From positions 62,001 to 126,000 of the forward strand of contig JBBSAJ010000003.1 of the NCBI GenBank assembly GCA_038252405.1: a DNA stretch of 64,000 nucleotides, in the 5' to 3' direction. The notes beneath the pieces are model-generated. The model was not told the DNA's origin. It searched no databases and saw only the letters and a list, made by a program, of their open reading frames with translations. The first letter of the stretch is position 1. Each line of letters opens with the position of its first letter. The DNA comes from DATCDE01 sp038252405. GTDB taxonomy: Bacteria; Actinomycetota; Actinomycetes; Prado026. Made by a program: the position numbers and the translations under genes. Shown piece after piece: positions 48,581 to 57,486 of the stretch.

Positions 48581-49216
48581 GTGACTGTTCGCCGCACCGC
48601 GCCCCTGCTGACCTCGGCCGCCGTCCTCGTCGTGCTGCTCGCCGGCTGTAGCGGGGGCAGCAGCCCGAGCTCCGCGGCGTCGGCCGCCTCCAGCAGCCCG
48701 GCCGCCTCGGCCAGCGAGTCGAGCGCGTCGCCCACGGCGAGCCCGAGCGACACGGCGAGCCCGTCGGCGTCAGGGGCCGGCTCGACGGCCTGCACGACGG
48801 CGCAGCTCGCTGTGGCGCTGGGCCAGACCGACTCGGCGGCCGGCAACCAGTACACGCCGATCGTGTTCACCAACCGGGGCGCCGCCGCCTGCACGATGGC
48901 CGGCTTCCCCGGGGTGGCGTTCGTGAACACGGCCGGCCAGCAGGTCGGCCCGGCCGCCGTCCGGGAGGCCCAGCCGGTGCAGACCGTGCAGCTGCCCGTC
49001 GGGGGCTCCGCGCACGCGATCATGGACTTCCACGACGCCGGGCTGTACTCGGCGTCCGCCTGCCAGGCGGCGGCAGCGACGTACCTGCAGGTCTACCCGC
49101 CGAACCAGACAGCTGCGGTCCGGCTCACGTCCAGCCAGCAGGTGTGCACCCAGCCGATGAGCAGCCCGCAGCTGACCGTCCGCCCGGTGCGCCCCGGGGT
49201 CAGCTCGACCCCCTGA
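48581..49216 (+). CDS. DUF4232 lipoprotein
   Basis: The 211-aa precursor starts with a lipoprotein signal (SAAVLVVLLAGCSGG; lipobox LAGC, Cys near residue 24). A Ser/Ala-rich low-complexity linker of ~45 residues follows, then a DUF4232 domain (CTTAQLAVALGQTDSAAGNQ, TNRGAAACTMAGFPGVAFVN) with paired cysteines. It should be anchored on the outer face of the membrane. Its function is unknown. It overlaps the convergent helicase gene by 17 bp. Confidence 0.88.
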   Translation: MTVRRTAPLLTSAAVLVVLLAGCSGGSSPSSAASAASSSPAASASESSASPTASPSDTASPSASGAGSTACTTAQLAVALGQTDSAAGNQYTPIVFTNRGAAACTMAGFPGVAFVNTAGQQVGPAAVREAQPVQTVQLPVGGSAHAIMDFHDAGLYSASACQAAAATYLQVYPPNQTAAVRLTSSQQVCTQPMSSPQLTVRPVRPGVSSTP

Positions 49217-51155
49217 GCGCGCGCAGCGAGCGCCGGACGACCGCCGGGTCGTCGGTGCGCCAGAACGGCGGCAGCGAACGCAGCAGGAACCCTGCGTAGC
49301 GCGCGGTGGCCAGCCGGGAGTCGAGCACGGCCACCACGCCGCGGTCCTGCGCCGAGCGGATCAGCCGGCCGGACCCCTGCGCCAGCAGCAGCGCCGCGTG
49401 CGCGGCGCTGACCGCCATGAACCCGGCCGCCCCGGCGGCGTCCTGCCGGGCCCTGACCAGCGGGTCGTCGGGCCGCGGGAACGGGATGCGGTCGATGACC
49501 ACCAGCTGGCAGGCGTGGCCGGGGACGTCGACGCCCTGCCACAACGACAAGGTGCCGAACAGGCAGCTGGCCGGGTCCGCGGCGAAGCGCCGGACCAGCT
49601 CGGCCGTGGCGTCGTCGCCCTGGCACCACAGGGTCAGCTCGGGCAGCCGTGCGCGCAGCTCCTCGGCGGCCTGCTCGGCGGCGCGCAGCGAGGAGAACAG
49701 CCCCAGGGTGCGACCGCCCGCGGCCTCGACCAGGCCGGCCAGCTCGTCGAGGAACGCCTCGGACGGCCCGTCGCGACCGGGCGGCGGCAGCTGCCGGGCC
49801 ACGTAGAGGATGCCCTGCCTGGGGTAGTCGAACGGCGAGCCGACATCCAGCCCGGCCCACGCGGGGGGCGCCTCACCGGGCGCGCCCCGGGTCAGCCCGA
49901 GCGCGTCGGCCACCGGGTCGAAGCTGCCGCCGAGCTCGAGGGTGGCCGAGGTCAGGATGACGGTCACGCCCTTGAACAGCTGCTCGCGCAGCAGGTCCGC
50001 GATGGACAGCGGCGCGCGGTACAGAGCCGGGGGACGCCGCTCGGAGTGGGTGACCCACACGACGTCGTGCGCGCCCGCCTCGAGCACCCGTCCCGCGATC
50101 TCGTGCACCTCCTCGACGGCAGCCCTGGCCCGGACCCGGCCGGCGTCGGCGTCCTCCTCGCCGGCGTCCTTGCCGCTCTTCCCGCTGCTCTCGGCGAGCG
50201 CCGCGTGGCCGACGTCCCGTACCGCGACCAGCGCGTCGAAGAGCAGGCCGCGCAGGCCCACCAGCCGCCCGGGCTCGGCCTCGCGCAGACCCTCCTCGAG
50301 CGCGGCCGCGGCAGCGAGCAGGTTCTCGTGGGTGGTCGCCTCGACGTGCCGGCGGATCCGGCGCGCGGCTCGCTCGACCAGACCGGCCGTGAGCTCGTCG
50401 GTGACCGCTCCGGTGGCCCGGTCGACCAGCTCGTGGCCCTCGTCGACCACGACGACGTCGTGCTCGGGCAGCAGCGGGATCCCGGACATCGCGTCGATGG
50501 CCAGCATGGCGTGGTTGGTGACCACGACGTCGGCGCGGCGGGCCTGCTCGCGGGCCGCCTCGGAGAAGCACTCGGCGGCGTAGCGGCACCGGGCTGCGCC
50601 CAGGCACTCGTGACTGGTGGCGGACAGCGACCGCCAGGCCCGCTCCATCGGCGCCGGCACCAGCTCGTCGCGGTCACCGGTCTCCGTGCTGTCCGCCCAC
50701 GCCCGGATCCGCCGGACGTCGCGGCCCAGCGGCGTGGTCGGGGCGGGCGCGAACAGCATGGCGTCGTCGTCCTCGGCCGGGCCCTCGTTCAGCCGGTGCA
50801 GGCACAGGTAGTGGTGCCGGCCCTTGAGGATCGCGAACTTCGGACGCCGCTCGAGCAGCGGCTCGAGAGCGTCGACCACGCGCGGCAGGTCACGCTCGAC
50901 CAGCTGCCGCTGCAGCGCGATGGTCGCCGTGGCGACGATGACCGGATGCTCGCCGGCCGCGCTGTGCAGGACCGCCGGGACGAGATAGGCCAGGCTCTTG
51001 CCGGTCCCGGTGCCGGCCTGGACGAGCAGGTGCTCGTGCGCGTCGATCGCGGCGGCGACGGCCTCGGCCATCCGCTGCTGCCCCACGCGTGACTGGCCGC
51101 CGACCGCGTGGACGGCGGCGTCCAGGGCGCTGGCCAGGTCCACCACGCCGTCCAT
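49200..51155 (-). CDS. DinG/XPD-like ATP-dependent DNA helicase
   Basis: The 651-aa superfamily-2 helicase has Walker A VQAGTGTGKSLAYLVPA, a DEGH box (VVVVDEGHELVDR), LTSATLELGG, and the C-terminal motif VI-like QGSGRLIRSAQDRG. Cysteines in YLCLH, SHECLGAARCRYAAECF sit where XPD/DinG relatives hold a [4Fe-4S] cluster. Members unwind DNA with 5'-3' polarity in repair. The gene is near lexA in many actinobacteria; I see no SOS box in the short gap upstream, which lies against the GGDEF-EAL gene end. Confidence 0.9.
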   Translation of the reverse strand: MDGVVDLASALDAAVHAVGGQSRVGQQRMAEAVAAAIDAHEHLLVQAGTGTGKSLAYLVPAVLHSAAGEHPVIVATATIALQRQLVERDLPRVVDALEPLLERRPKFAILKGRHHYLCLHRLNEGPAEDDDAMLFAPAPTTPLGRDVRRIRAWADSTETGDRDELVPAPMERAWRSLSATSHECLGAARCRYAAECFSEAAREQARRADVVVTNHAMLAIDAMSGIPLLPEHDVVVVDEGHELVDRATGAVTDELTAGLVERAARRIRRHVEATTHENLLAAAAALEEGLREAEPGRLVGLRGLLFDALVAVRDVGHAALAESSGKSGKDAGEEDADAGRVRARAAVEEVHEIAGRVLEAGAHDVVWVTHSERRPPALYRAPLSIADLLREQLFKGVTVILTSATLELGGSFDPVADALGLTRGAPGEAPPAWAGLDVGSPFDYPRQGILYVARQLPPPGRDGPSEAFLDELAGLVEAAGGRTLGLFSSLRAAEQAAEELRARLPELTLWCQGDDATAELVRRFAADPASCLFGTLSLWQGVDVPGHACQLVVIDRIPFPRPDDPLVRARQDAAGAAGFMAVSAAHAALLLAQGSGRLIRSAQDRGVVAVLDSRLATARYAGFLLRSLPPFWRTDDPAVVRRSLRALRGSS

Positions 51156-51188
51156 TGTCCGGCACGGTCACCGCCCGTCCGGCGGCGG

Positions 51189-53858
51189 TCAGAGCCGTCC
51201 CGGTGCGTGACGGGCGCCGAGCTTCGACGGTGCTGGCAGAAGGGACCCTTCATGGGCCGCGGTGGCGGTGAGGGAGGCGGTGGTGAGGGAGGCGGTGGTG
51301 AGGGAGGCGGTGAGGTACTCGGTCAGCTCGGCGGCCGGCATGGGCCGGGCGAACAGGTAGCCCTGGCCGCGGTCGCAGCCCATGGCCAGCAGGGCGGCGT
51401 GCTGCTCCGCGGTCTCGATGCCCTCGGCCACCGTGGTCAGCCGCAGCGCCGTGCCGAGCCGGACGATCGTGCGGGCGACCTCGGCCTCCTCCGACCCCCG
51501 CCGTCCGACCGACTCCACGAACGACCGGTCGATCTTGAGCACATCGACCGGGACCCGGGACAGGTAGGACAGCGACGAGTAGCCGGTGCCGAAGTCGTCC
51601 AGCGCCAGACCCACCCCCATGGTCCGCAGCTGGCGCAGCAGACCGAGCGCCTCGTCGGTGCGCTCGAGCAGCACCGACTCGGTCACTTCGAGGGTCAGCG
51701 CGTCCGCGGGCAGCCCGCTCTCGGCGAGCGCGGCCTGGACGACGCGGGGCCAACCCGGCAGCAGCTGGCGAACCGACACGTTCACCCCGACGTGGAACGA
51801 CTGACCCGGCAGCGCGAACCGCTGCCACTCCACCGCGTTGCGGCAGGCCTCTCCCAGGATCCAGGCGCCCAGCTCGTGCACGACGCCGGTCTCCTCGGCC
51901 AGCCCGATGAAGTCGCCCGGAGCGACCACGCCCCTGGTCGGGTGGTTCCACCGGACCAGCGCCTCGGCCCCCACCGCCAGCCCGGTGTCCAGGTCAACCA
52001 CCGGCTGGAACAGCACGGCCAGCTCCCCGCCGGCCACCGCAGCCCGCAGCTCGGACTCGACCCGCACCCGGGCCAGCAGGGCGTCGTGCATCTCCTCCTC
52101 GAAGCGCACGAACATGGTTCGCTCGGCGGCCTTCGCCTTGTACATGGCCAGGTCAGCGTTGCGCAGCAGCTGGTCGGCCGTCTCGTCCCCACGGTCGTTC
52201 ACGGCCAGCCCGATGGACCCGCCGAGGGTGAGGGTCCGCCCGTCCAGCTGGAACGGGCTGCCCAGCTGCCGCCAGATCCGTCGGGCTACCCAGGCGGCGT
52301 GGTGCTCGACGTCGTCGTCTCGCAGCAGCACCCCGAACTCGTCGCCGCCCAGGCGGGCCACCACATCCCCGGTGCGCACGCAGCCGGACAGCCGACGGCC
52401 CACCAGCTCGAGCAGTCGGTCGCCGCTGGCGTGGCCCTGGGTGTCGTTGACCGACTTGAACCCGTCCAGGTCGACGAACAGGACGGCGACCCGGCCCGCT
52501 TCGGCACCCTCGAGCGCCCGCTGCACCCGGTCGCTGAACAGGGTGCGGTTGGCCAGCCCGGTCAGCGGGTCGGTGTGGGCCTGCGCGGTCAGCTGGTCGG
52601 CCAGCCGACGGTGCTCGCTGATGTCCCGCATGGTCAGCACCAGGCCATGGATGTCGTCGTCCTTGAGCAGCGAGGTCGCGGTCACGTCGGTCAGCACCCA
52701 CCGCTCGTCGCGGTGCCAGACCGACAGCTCCAGGTCGTGGCTGACACCGGGCTGGCTGATGCAGGCGGCGAGGGCGCCGGCCAGCAGCTCCTCGCCGTCC
52801 GGGGTGAGCAGCCGCCGGAACGACAGCCCGACCAGCCGCTCCGGGTCGTAGCCGAGGATCCGGCGACCGGACGGCGTCATGTACCGGATCATGCCGTCAG
52901 CGTCCAGCACGGTGACGACGTCGGAGCCGTGCTGCACGAGCGCGCGGAACCACTTCTCCCTGGTGCCCAGGACGAGGGTGCGCTCCTCGACCCTGGCCTG
53001 CAGGGTGCGGGCGACGCGCAGCGCGTCCAGCCGGGTGAGGGTCGCGCCGCCGAGCAGCAGGACGAGCGTCGCCAGCCCGAAGGCCCTGCCGATGCTCGAC
53101 AGCTCGATCGCCCGTAGCGCGTCGAGCAGCACCATGACGCCGCCGAGCACCAGCGGCAGCAGCGGGACCAGGACAGCGACGCGCTCGCGCCGGCGGGCGT
53201 CCACCGGGCGTTCGGCGACGCGGACCGGCCGGCTGGCGCCATAGGTGACCAGGGCCGAGCCGATGACGAGGACGATGAGGCCGGCGACCTCGACCGGACG
53301 GTACCGCTCGGCCACGGCCAGGGCGGCCAGGACGAGCCCGAGGACGCCCGCGAGCAGTCCACCGGCCACCGGTCCGATGGTCGGGAACGGCAGGCCCCCG
53401 GGCAGCTGGGCCCTGGCCAGCACGTAGACCGCGGCCGTCGCGACGGCCGCCGCACCGATGGCGGCGGTGCCCTCGACCGCCTGTCGGACCGGCTGACTGT
53501 CCGGCAGCACGGCCGGCAGCACGAGCTCCCAGGTCAAGAAGGTGAAGGCCAGCGCGGCCACGGCGGCGTCGCTGGCACGCTGCACCCGGCGGAACCGGTC
53601 AGCCGGCGGGTGCGGCAGCGCCAGCACCCCGACGACGGCGAGCGGGGCCGCGACCAGCTGGAACAGGTCGGGCAGCAGTGCCGGGATCCCGCGGAGCGAG
53701 CCGGGCTGCGCCACCTGGGCGGCCTGCAGCAGGAGGGCCACGGCGAGCACGATCCAGGGCGCGCGAGAGCCCGGAGGCTCTCGCCGGCCACGCAGCGCGC
53801 ACGCTGCGGCGGCCGTCGCCCCCGCCATCACCACCACCAGTGCTGGCACCCAGGCCAT
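51189..53858 (-). CDS. Membrane PAS-GGDEF-EAL cyclic-di-GMP enzyme
   Basis: The 889-aa protein has about nine N-terminal membrane helices (residues 1-280), a PAS domain (WFRALVQHGSDVVTVLDADG), a GGDEF diguanylate cyclase (ARLGGDEFGVLL, near residue 505) and an EAL phosphodiesterase (GAEALVRWNHPTRGVV, near 630; DDFGTGYSSLSYL; KIDRSFV). Both catalytic signatures are intact, so it could make or degrade c-di-GMP. ATG 53858 (MAWVPALVVV) begins the first helix; upstream in-frame codons lack helix character. The C-terminal tail is odd: a TASLT repeat from a 15-bp tandem repeat and then sequence derived from a dispersed palindrome. Confidence 0.92.
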   Translation of the reverse strand: MAWVPALVVVMAGATAAAACALRGRREPPGSRAPWIVLAVALLLQAAQVAQPGSLRGIPALLPDLFQLVAAPLAVVGVLALPHPPADRFRRVQRASDAAVAALAFTFLTWELVLPAVLPDSQPVRQAVEGTAAIGAAAVATAAVYVLARAQLPGGLPFPTIGPVAGGLLAGVLGLVLAALAVAERYRPVEVAGLIVLVIGSALVTYGASRPVRVAERPVDARRRERVAVLVPLLPLVLGGVMVLLDALRAIELSSIGRAFGLATLVLLLGGATLTRLDALRVARTLQARVEERTLVLGTREKWFRALVQHGSDVVTVLDADGMIRYMTPSGRRILGYDPERLVGLSFRRLLTPDGEELLAGALAACISQPGVSHDLELSVWHRDERWVLTDVTATSLLKDDDIHGLVLTMRDISEHRRLADQLTAQAHTDPLTGLANRTLFSDRVQRALEGAEAGRVAVLFVDLDGFKSVNDTQGHASGDRLLELVGRRLSGCVRTGDVVARLGGDEFGVLLRDDDVEHHAAWVARRIWRQLGSPFQLDGRTLTLGGSIGLAVNDRGDETADQLLRNADLAMYKAKAAERTMFVRFEEEMHDALLARVRVESELRAAVAGGELAVLFQPVVDLDTGLAVGAEALVRWNHPTRGVVAPGDFIGLAEETGVVHELGAWILGEACRNAVEWQRFALPGQSFHVGVNVSVRQLLPGWPRVVQAALAESGLPADALTLEVTESVLLERTDEALGLLRQLRTMGVGLALDDFGTGYSSLSYLSRVPVDVLKIDRSFVESVGRRGSEEAEVARTIVRLGTALRLTTVAEGIETAEQHAALLAMGCDRGQGYLFARPMPAAELTEYLTASLTTASLTTASLTATAAHEGSLLPAPSKLGARHAPGRL
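51239..51251. repeat. GAAGGG-A-CCCTTC palindrome
   Basis: A perfect 13-bp palindrome, followed by ATGGGC, related to the copies at 18756-18886. It lies inside the 3' coding end of the GGDEF-EAL gene, giving the residues around HEGSLLPA. Confidence 0.65.
51267..51311. repeat. 15-bp in-frame tandem repeat
   Basis: GGTGAGGGAGGCGGT occurs three times without mismatch (51267-51281, 51282-51296, 51297-51311). On the coding (minus) strand it adds five residues per copy (TASLT type) to the C-terminal tail of the GGDEF-EAL protein, so copy-number change would not disturb the frame. Confidence 0.9.
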
Positions 53859-53958
53859 GCAGCCGGATCGACCTGGCGGGCCCGGCGGTGTAGCGCCACA
53901 GGTCAGCGGGCCGACCAAGGCCCCGCTGATTCACCCGTTCGGCCCACCCTCCCCTGCC

Positions 53959-53979
53959 GGAAGGTGCCCTCATGCGGGG
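53959..53979. repeat. Copy of the dispersed GAAGG repeat at the end of hflX
   Basis: GGAAGGTGCCCTCATGCGGGG matches the 18756 (GAAGGTGCCCTTC) and 18862 (CATGCGGGG) copies. It includes the hflX stop codon and the last codons. Confidence 0.55.
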
Positions 53980-55361
53980 GTGGGGTAGTGGGCGAGCTCG
54001 GCGGCCAGCGCCGGGTCGACCCGCGCGACCAGCCGGGTCCCGTCGGCCGTGTGCTCCTCGGCCTGCACGGCCCCATGGGCGTGCACCCGGGAGACCAGGT
54101 CGCCCCGGTCGTAGGGCACCAGCACGTCGACGTCCACGGCCGGCCGGGGCAGCTCCCGCTCGATCAGGGCGAGCAGCTCGTCCATGCCGGCGCCGGTCCG
54201 CGCGGACACCACGATGGCGCCCGGCTCGGCCCGCAGCACCCGGTTCACCACGAACGGGTCGGCGGCGTCCGCCTTGTTCACCACGACCAGCTCGCGCACG
54301 GACGACGCGCCGATCTCGCGCAGCACCTCGCGGACGGCGGCCAGCTGGCCCTCGGGGCTCTCGTCCGAGCCGTCGACCACGTGCAGCAGCAGGTCGGCGT
54401 CGGCGACCTCCTCCAGGGTCGAGCGGAACGCCTCGACCAGCTGGTGCGGAAGGTGCCGCACGAACCCGACCGTGTCGGTGAGGGTGTACTCGCGGCCGTC
54501 GGTGGTGCGGGCCCGGCGCACCGTCGGGTCCAAGGTGGCGAACAGCGCGTCCTCGACGAGCACGCCGGCGCCGGTCACCCGGTTGAGCAGACTGGACTTC
54601 CCCGCGTTGGTGTAGCCGACGATCGCGACGCTGGGCACCCCGTGCCGTCGCCGCTCGGTGCGCTTGGTCTCCCGCGCCGTCCCCATGCCGGTGATCTCGC
54701 GGCGCAGCTTGGACATCCGCGCCCGCAGCCGGCGGCGGTCCGTCTCGATCTTCGTCTCGCCGGGGCCGCGACCGCCGATCCCGACGCCGCCGGCCGCCCG
54801 GCCACCGACCTGCCGGGACATCGACTCGCCCCAGCCGCGCAGCCGGGGCAGCATGTACTGCATCTGGGCCAGCTCGACCTGGGCCTTGCCCTCGCGGCTC
54901 TTGGCGTGCTGGGCGAAGATGTCGAGGATCAGCGCCGTCCGGTCGACGACCTTGACCTTGACCACCTTCTCCAGCTGGATCAGCTGGCCCGGGGTCAGCT
55001 CGCCATCGCAGATCACGGTGTCCGCGCCGGTCGACACGACGACGTCGCGCAGCTCGCGGGCCTTGCCGGAGCCGATGTAGGTGGCGGCGTCCGGCTTGTC
55101 GCGGCGCTGGATCAGCGCGTCGAGCACCTCCGACCCCGCGGTCTCGGCCAGCGCGGCCAGCTCGCGCATCGACTGCTCGGCCTGCGCCTGGGTGCCGTCG
55201 GTCCACACCCCGACCAGGACGACGCGCTCCAGGCGCAGCTGGCGGTACTCGACCTCGGTGACGTCGGCGAGCTCGGTGGACAGGCCAGCCACCCGGCGCA
55301 GGGCCTGCCGGTCGGCCAAGTCGAGCTGATCGCCGTCGAACTCGGTGAAGGTGTCGGTCAT
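53970..55361 (-). CDS. hflX: Ribosome-associated GTPase HflX
   Basis: The 463-aa GTPase binds the large ribosomal subunit and splits or rescues stalled ribosomes. The N-terminal HflX domain has AATYIGSGKARELRDVV; the linker has GIGGRGPGETKIETDRR. The G domain has G1 IVGYTNAGKSSLLN, G3 DTVGFVRHLP and G4 VVVNKADAADP. ATG 55361 (MTDTFTEFDG) follows GGAAGC; in-frame codons upstream lack support. The position between the lexA and dapF/miaA blocks fits the mycobacterial order. Confidence 0.95.
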   Translation of the reverse strand: MTDTFTEFDGDQLDLADRQALRRVAGLSTELADVTEVEYRQLRLERVVLVGVWTDGTQAQAEQSMRELAALAETAGSEVLDALIQRRDKPDAATYIGSGKARELRDVVVSTGADTVICDGELTPGQLIQLEKVVKVKVVDRTALILDIFAQHAKSREGKAQVELAQMQYMLPRLRGWGESMSRQVGGRAAGGVGIGGRGPGETKIETDRRRLRARMSKLRREITGMGTARETKRTERRRHGVPSVAIVGYTNAGKSSLLNRVTGAGVLVEDALFATLDPTVRRARTTDGREYTLTDTVGFVRHLPHQLVEAFRSTLEEVADADLLLHVVDGSDESPEGQLAAVREVLREIGASSVRELVVVNKADAADPFVVNRVLRAEPGAIVVSARTGAGMDELLALIERELPRPAVDVDVLVPYDRGDLVSRVHAHGAVQAEEHTADGTRLVARVDPALAAELAHYPTPA

Positions 55362-55469
55362 CGTGCTTCCAGGGTCGCACGGACCGCTCACCGATGGCAC
55401 GCCGATATCCGCCGACCGGCCGGTGACCCGATGGACGGGCAGCCGGCCCGGGCCTACAGTGCGCTCGCC

Positions 55470-55799
55470 ATGTTCCCCTCGATGCCGCCGACCCCGCGCC
55501 GGGCGGCCCGCGCTGCCTCGTCCTCACCCGGGCGCTCCTCTTCGACCGGGTCGCCGCCGCGATCCTGCTGCCGCCGTGGATCTTCCCCATCGGTGGTCGC
55601 CTTCCACGGCAGCTGGCACGGGCCACAGCTGGTGCTGAGCAGCCCGGACAACTCGTTCACCGAGCTGTTCACCCCGGCGGGAGCCATCCGGATGACGACC
55701 TCCACCGCTGATGCCGGGGGCACGACGGTGACGTTGAGCCACGGCTCCGCCGCCGGGTTCACGCAGGCGTGCCGGGCACTCGCCGCCGGTCGGGCATGA
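55470..55799 (+). CDS. Possible small gene coupled to the PEP-domain gene, perhaps frameshifted
   Basis: The frame ends in a TGA that overlaps the next gene's ATG (ATGA), suggesting coupling. Its second half (VVAFHGSWHGPQLVLSSPDN, then SFTELFTPAGAIRMTTSTAD) has protein-like composition. Its first half is Arg/Ser-rich, whereas the frame one base earlier there reads GGPRCLVLTRALLFDRVAAA, ILLPPWIFP, which looks more like coding sequence. A frameshift near base 55590 is therefore plausible. I recognise no family and the start is not established. Confidence 0.35.
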   Translation: MFPSMPPTPRRAARAASSSPGRSSSTGSPPRSCCRRGSSPSVVAFHGSWHGPQLVLSSPDNSFTELFTPAGAIRMTTSTADAGGTTVTLSHGSAAGFTQACRALAAGRA

Positions 55800-57463
55800 C
55801 GGTCTGGGCGGACCAGCCGGGATTCCCCGGTGCGCACCACGCTGCGGCGCACCACGACGGTCTCGACCATGTGGCTGCTCTACGACCCGACGACCTGTCC
55901 CGTACCTGGCTGCTGGACTTCCACCACCCGCGCGGGGTGGTGCCGTTGGCTATCCCCCTCGTCGACGACATCGCGACGGCCAGCCAGCAGGCTGCCCTCG
56001 AGCTCGGCCTGGGGCTCGGCGGCGGCTTCGCCTCGCGCCTCGTCGGGCCGCACGTCTACCTCGGCCCGTGCCCCGCGCAGTCGGCGATCGCGGTTGCCCG
56101 GCACGCCGCGGAGGCCGAGCTGGACGGCTACCCGGACCGGTTCGCGGCCGAGTGGGCCGACCACGTCTCCGAGCTGGGCTCGGCCTACGCGGCGCTGGAC
56201 TCGGCCGACCTCGACGGTATCGACCGGGCCGGGCTGGCCACCTACCTGGCCGCCGCGCAGCGGCTGCACCGTCGGGCCTGGCAGATCCACTTCCACGTGC
56301 TGTACCGGGTGTTCGCCGTGCAGCACCGGTTCCTGGCGCAGTGCCGGGAGCTGGGGCTCAGCGACGTCGACGCGGCGGCGCTGCTGCAGGGCGACGACAA
56401 CGCGATCCTGGCCTCCGACCAGGCGCTGGACGGGCTGGTCGCCTCGGCCCGCTCGGCCGGCCTGGACGTCGTGCTGCTGGCGGCCCCGCCGGGCGAGGTC
56501 GCCGTGGCCCTGCGGGAGCACCCGGGGGCGGCCGGCTGGCTGACCGAGCTCGGCGGCGTGCTCGCCCAGCACGGCGACCGGTCGGACGCCCTCGCCGACC
56601 TGACCGCGCCCAGCTGGCGGGAGGACCCGGAGATCCCGCTCGGGCTGGTCCGGGCCGCGCTGGCGGCGGGACCGCCCCGGCACCGGGTCCGGGCCGCCGA
56701 GCGACTGGCCGCGGTGCGGGCCCGGCTCAGCCCGGCCGCCCGGCCGCGGCTGGACGCGGCCCTGGACGTCGCGCTGCGGGCCAACGCGGTGTGGTGGAAC
56801 GAGGAGCACGCCGCCTGGATCGACCTGCGGGTGCACCTGCCGGTGCGCCGAGGGGCGCTGGCGCTGGCCGCCGTGGTGGGCACGCCACGGCCGGACGACG
56901 GGCTGCTGCTGTTCCGGCGCGAGCTCGCCGACCTGCTGCACGGGTCGGCGTCCTGGTCGTCGCTGGCCGACCAGGTGGCCGAGCGCCGGGACTACCTCGC
57001 CCGGTGGGCCGTGCGGCGTGGCCAGCTGCCACCGCGGCTCGGCTCCGCCGGGCCGTGCTCGGACCCGGTCCTGGACGAGATCCTCGGTGCCTCGCAGCCG
57101 GCGCGGTCCGGTGTCGGTCCGGTGCTGCACGGACTCGGTGTCTCGGTCGGGGTGGCCCGCGGGCCGGCCCGGGTGGTGCGCACGCCCGACCGGCTGCCCG
57201 ACGTCCTGACCGGCGAGGTGCTCGTCTGCGAGGCGACGTCCCCGAGCTGGACGCCGGTGTTCGAGCGGCTGGCCGGCTGCGTGTGCGACTCGGGCGGGAT
57301 GCTCACCCATGCGGCGACCATCAGCCGCGAGTACGGGCTGCCCTGCGTGTGCGCGCTGGGCGACGCGACCTCGGTCATCGCGGACGGCGACCTCGTCGAG
57401 GTGGACGGCGCCGCCGGCACGGTCCGCCTCCTGACCAGTTGTCAGGGTGAGGACGACGTATAG
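55796..57463 (+). CDS. PEP-utilizer mobile-domain protein without ATP-grasp domain
   Basis: The 555-aa protein ends in the phosphohistidine swivelling domain of PEP-utilising enzymes: EVLVCEATSPSWTPVFERLA, then CDSGGMLTHAATISREYGLP with the phosphorylatable His, and ALGDATSVIADGDLVEVDGA. The preceding ~450 helical residues resemble the substrate domain of rifampin-phosphotransferase-like proteins. The ATP-grasp domain that normally charges the His is absent here and no separate one is in the window. ATG 55796 overlaps the preceding ORF's stop. It ends in a strong hairpin. Confidence 0.78.
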   Translation: MTVWADQPGFPGAHHAAAHHDGLDHVAALRPDDLSRTWLLDFHHPRGVVPLAIPLVDDIATASQQAALELGLGLGGGFASRLVGPHVYLGPCPAQSAIAVARHAAEAELDGYPDRFAAEWADHVSELGSAYAALDSADLDGIDRAGLATYLAAAQRLHRRAWQIHFHVLYRVFAVQHRFLAQCRELGLSDVDAAALLQGDDNAILASDQALDGLVASARSAGLDVVLLAAPPGEVAVALREHPGAAGWLTELGGVLAQHGDRSDALADLTAPSWREDPEIPLGLVRAALAAGPPRHRVRAAERLAAVRARLSPAARPRLDAALDVALRANAVWWNEEHAAWIDLRVHLPVRRGALALAAVVGTPRPDDGLLLFRRELADLLHGSASWSSLADQVAERRDYLARWAVRRGQLPPRLGSAGPCSDPVLDEILGASQPARSGVGPVLHGLGVSVGVARGPARVVRTPDRLPDVLTGEVLVCEATSPSWTPVFERLAGCVCDSGGMLTHAATISREYGLPCVCALGDATSVIADGDLVEVDGAAGTVRLLTSCQGEDDV

Positions 57464-57482
57464 GTCGTCGTCACCCTGACAA
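57439..57482. terminator. Bidirectional terminator hairpin
   Basis: TTGTCAGGGTGA (57439-57450) pairs exactly with TCACCCTGACAA (57471-57482). After one G-G mismatch six more pairs follow (GACGAC/GTCGTC), with a six-base loop. It contains the stop codon of the PEP-domain gene and sits five bases beyond the end of the convergent SCO6745-family gene. Confidence 0.8.
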
Positions 57483-57486
57483 GTCC

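Noticed and set aside
49398..51092. 564-codon open frame opposite the DinG-like helicase
   Set aside because: It mirrors the helicase codons, has no recognisable motifs and no Shine-Dalgarno.
55880..57310. 476-codon open frame opposite the PEP-domain gene
   Set aside because: Low-complexity Arg/Gly/Gln-rich translation; the plus strand carries the conserved His-domain motifs.
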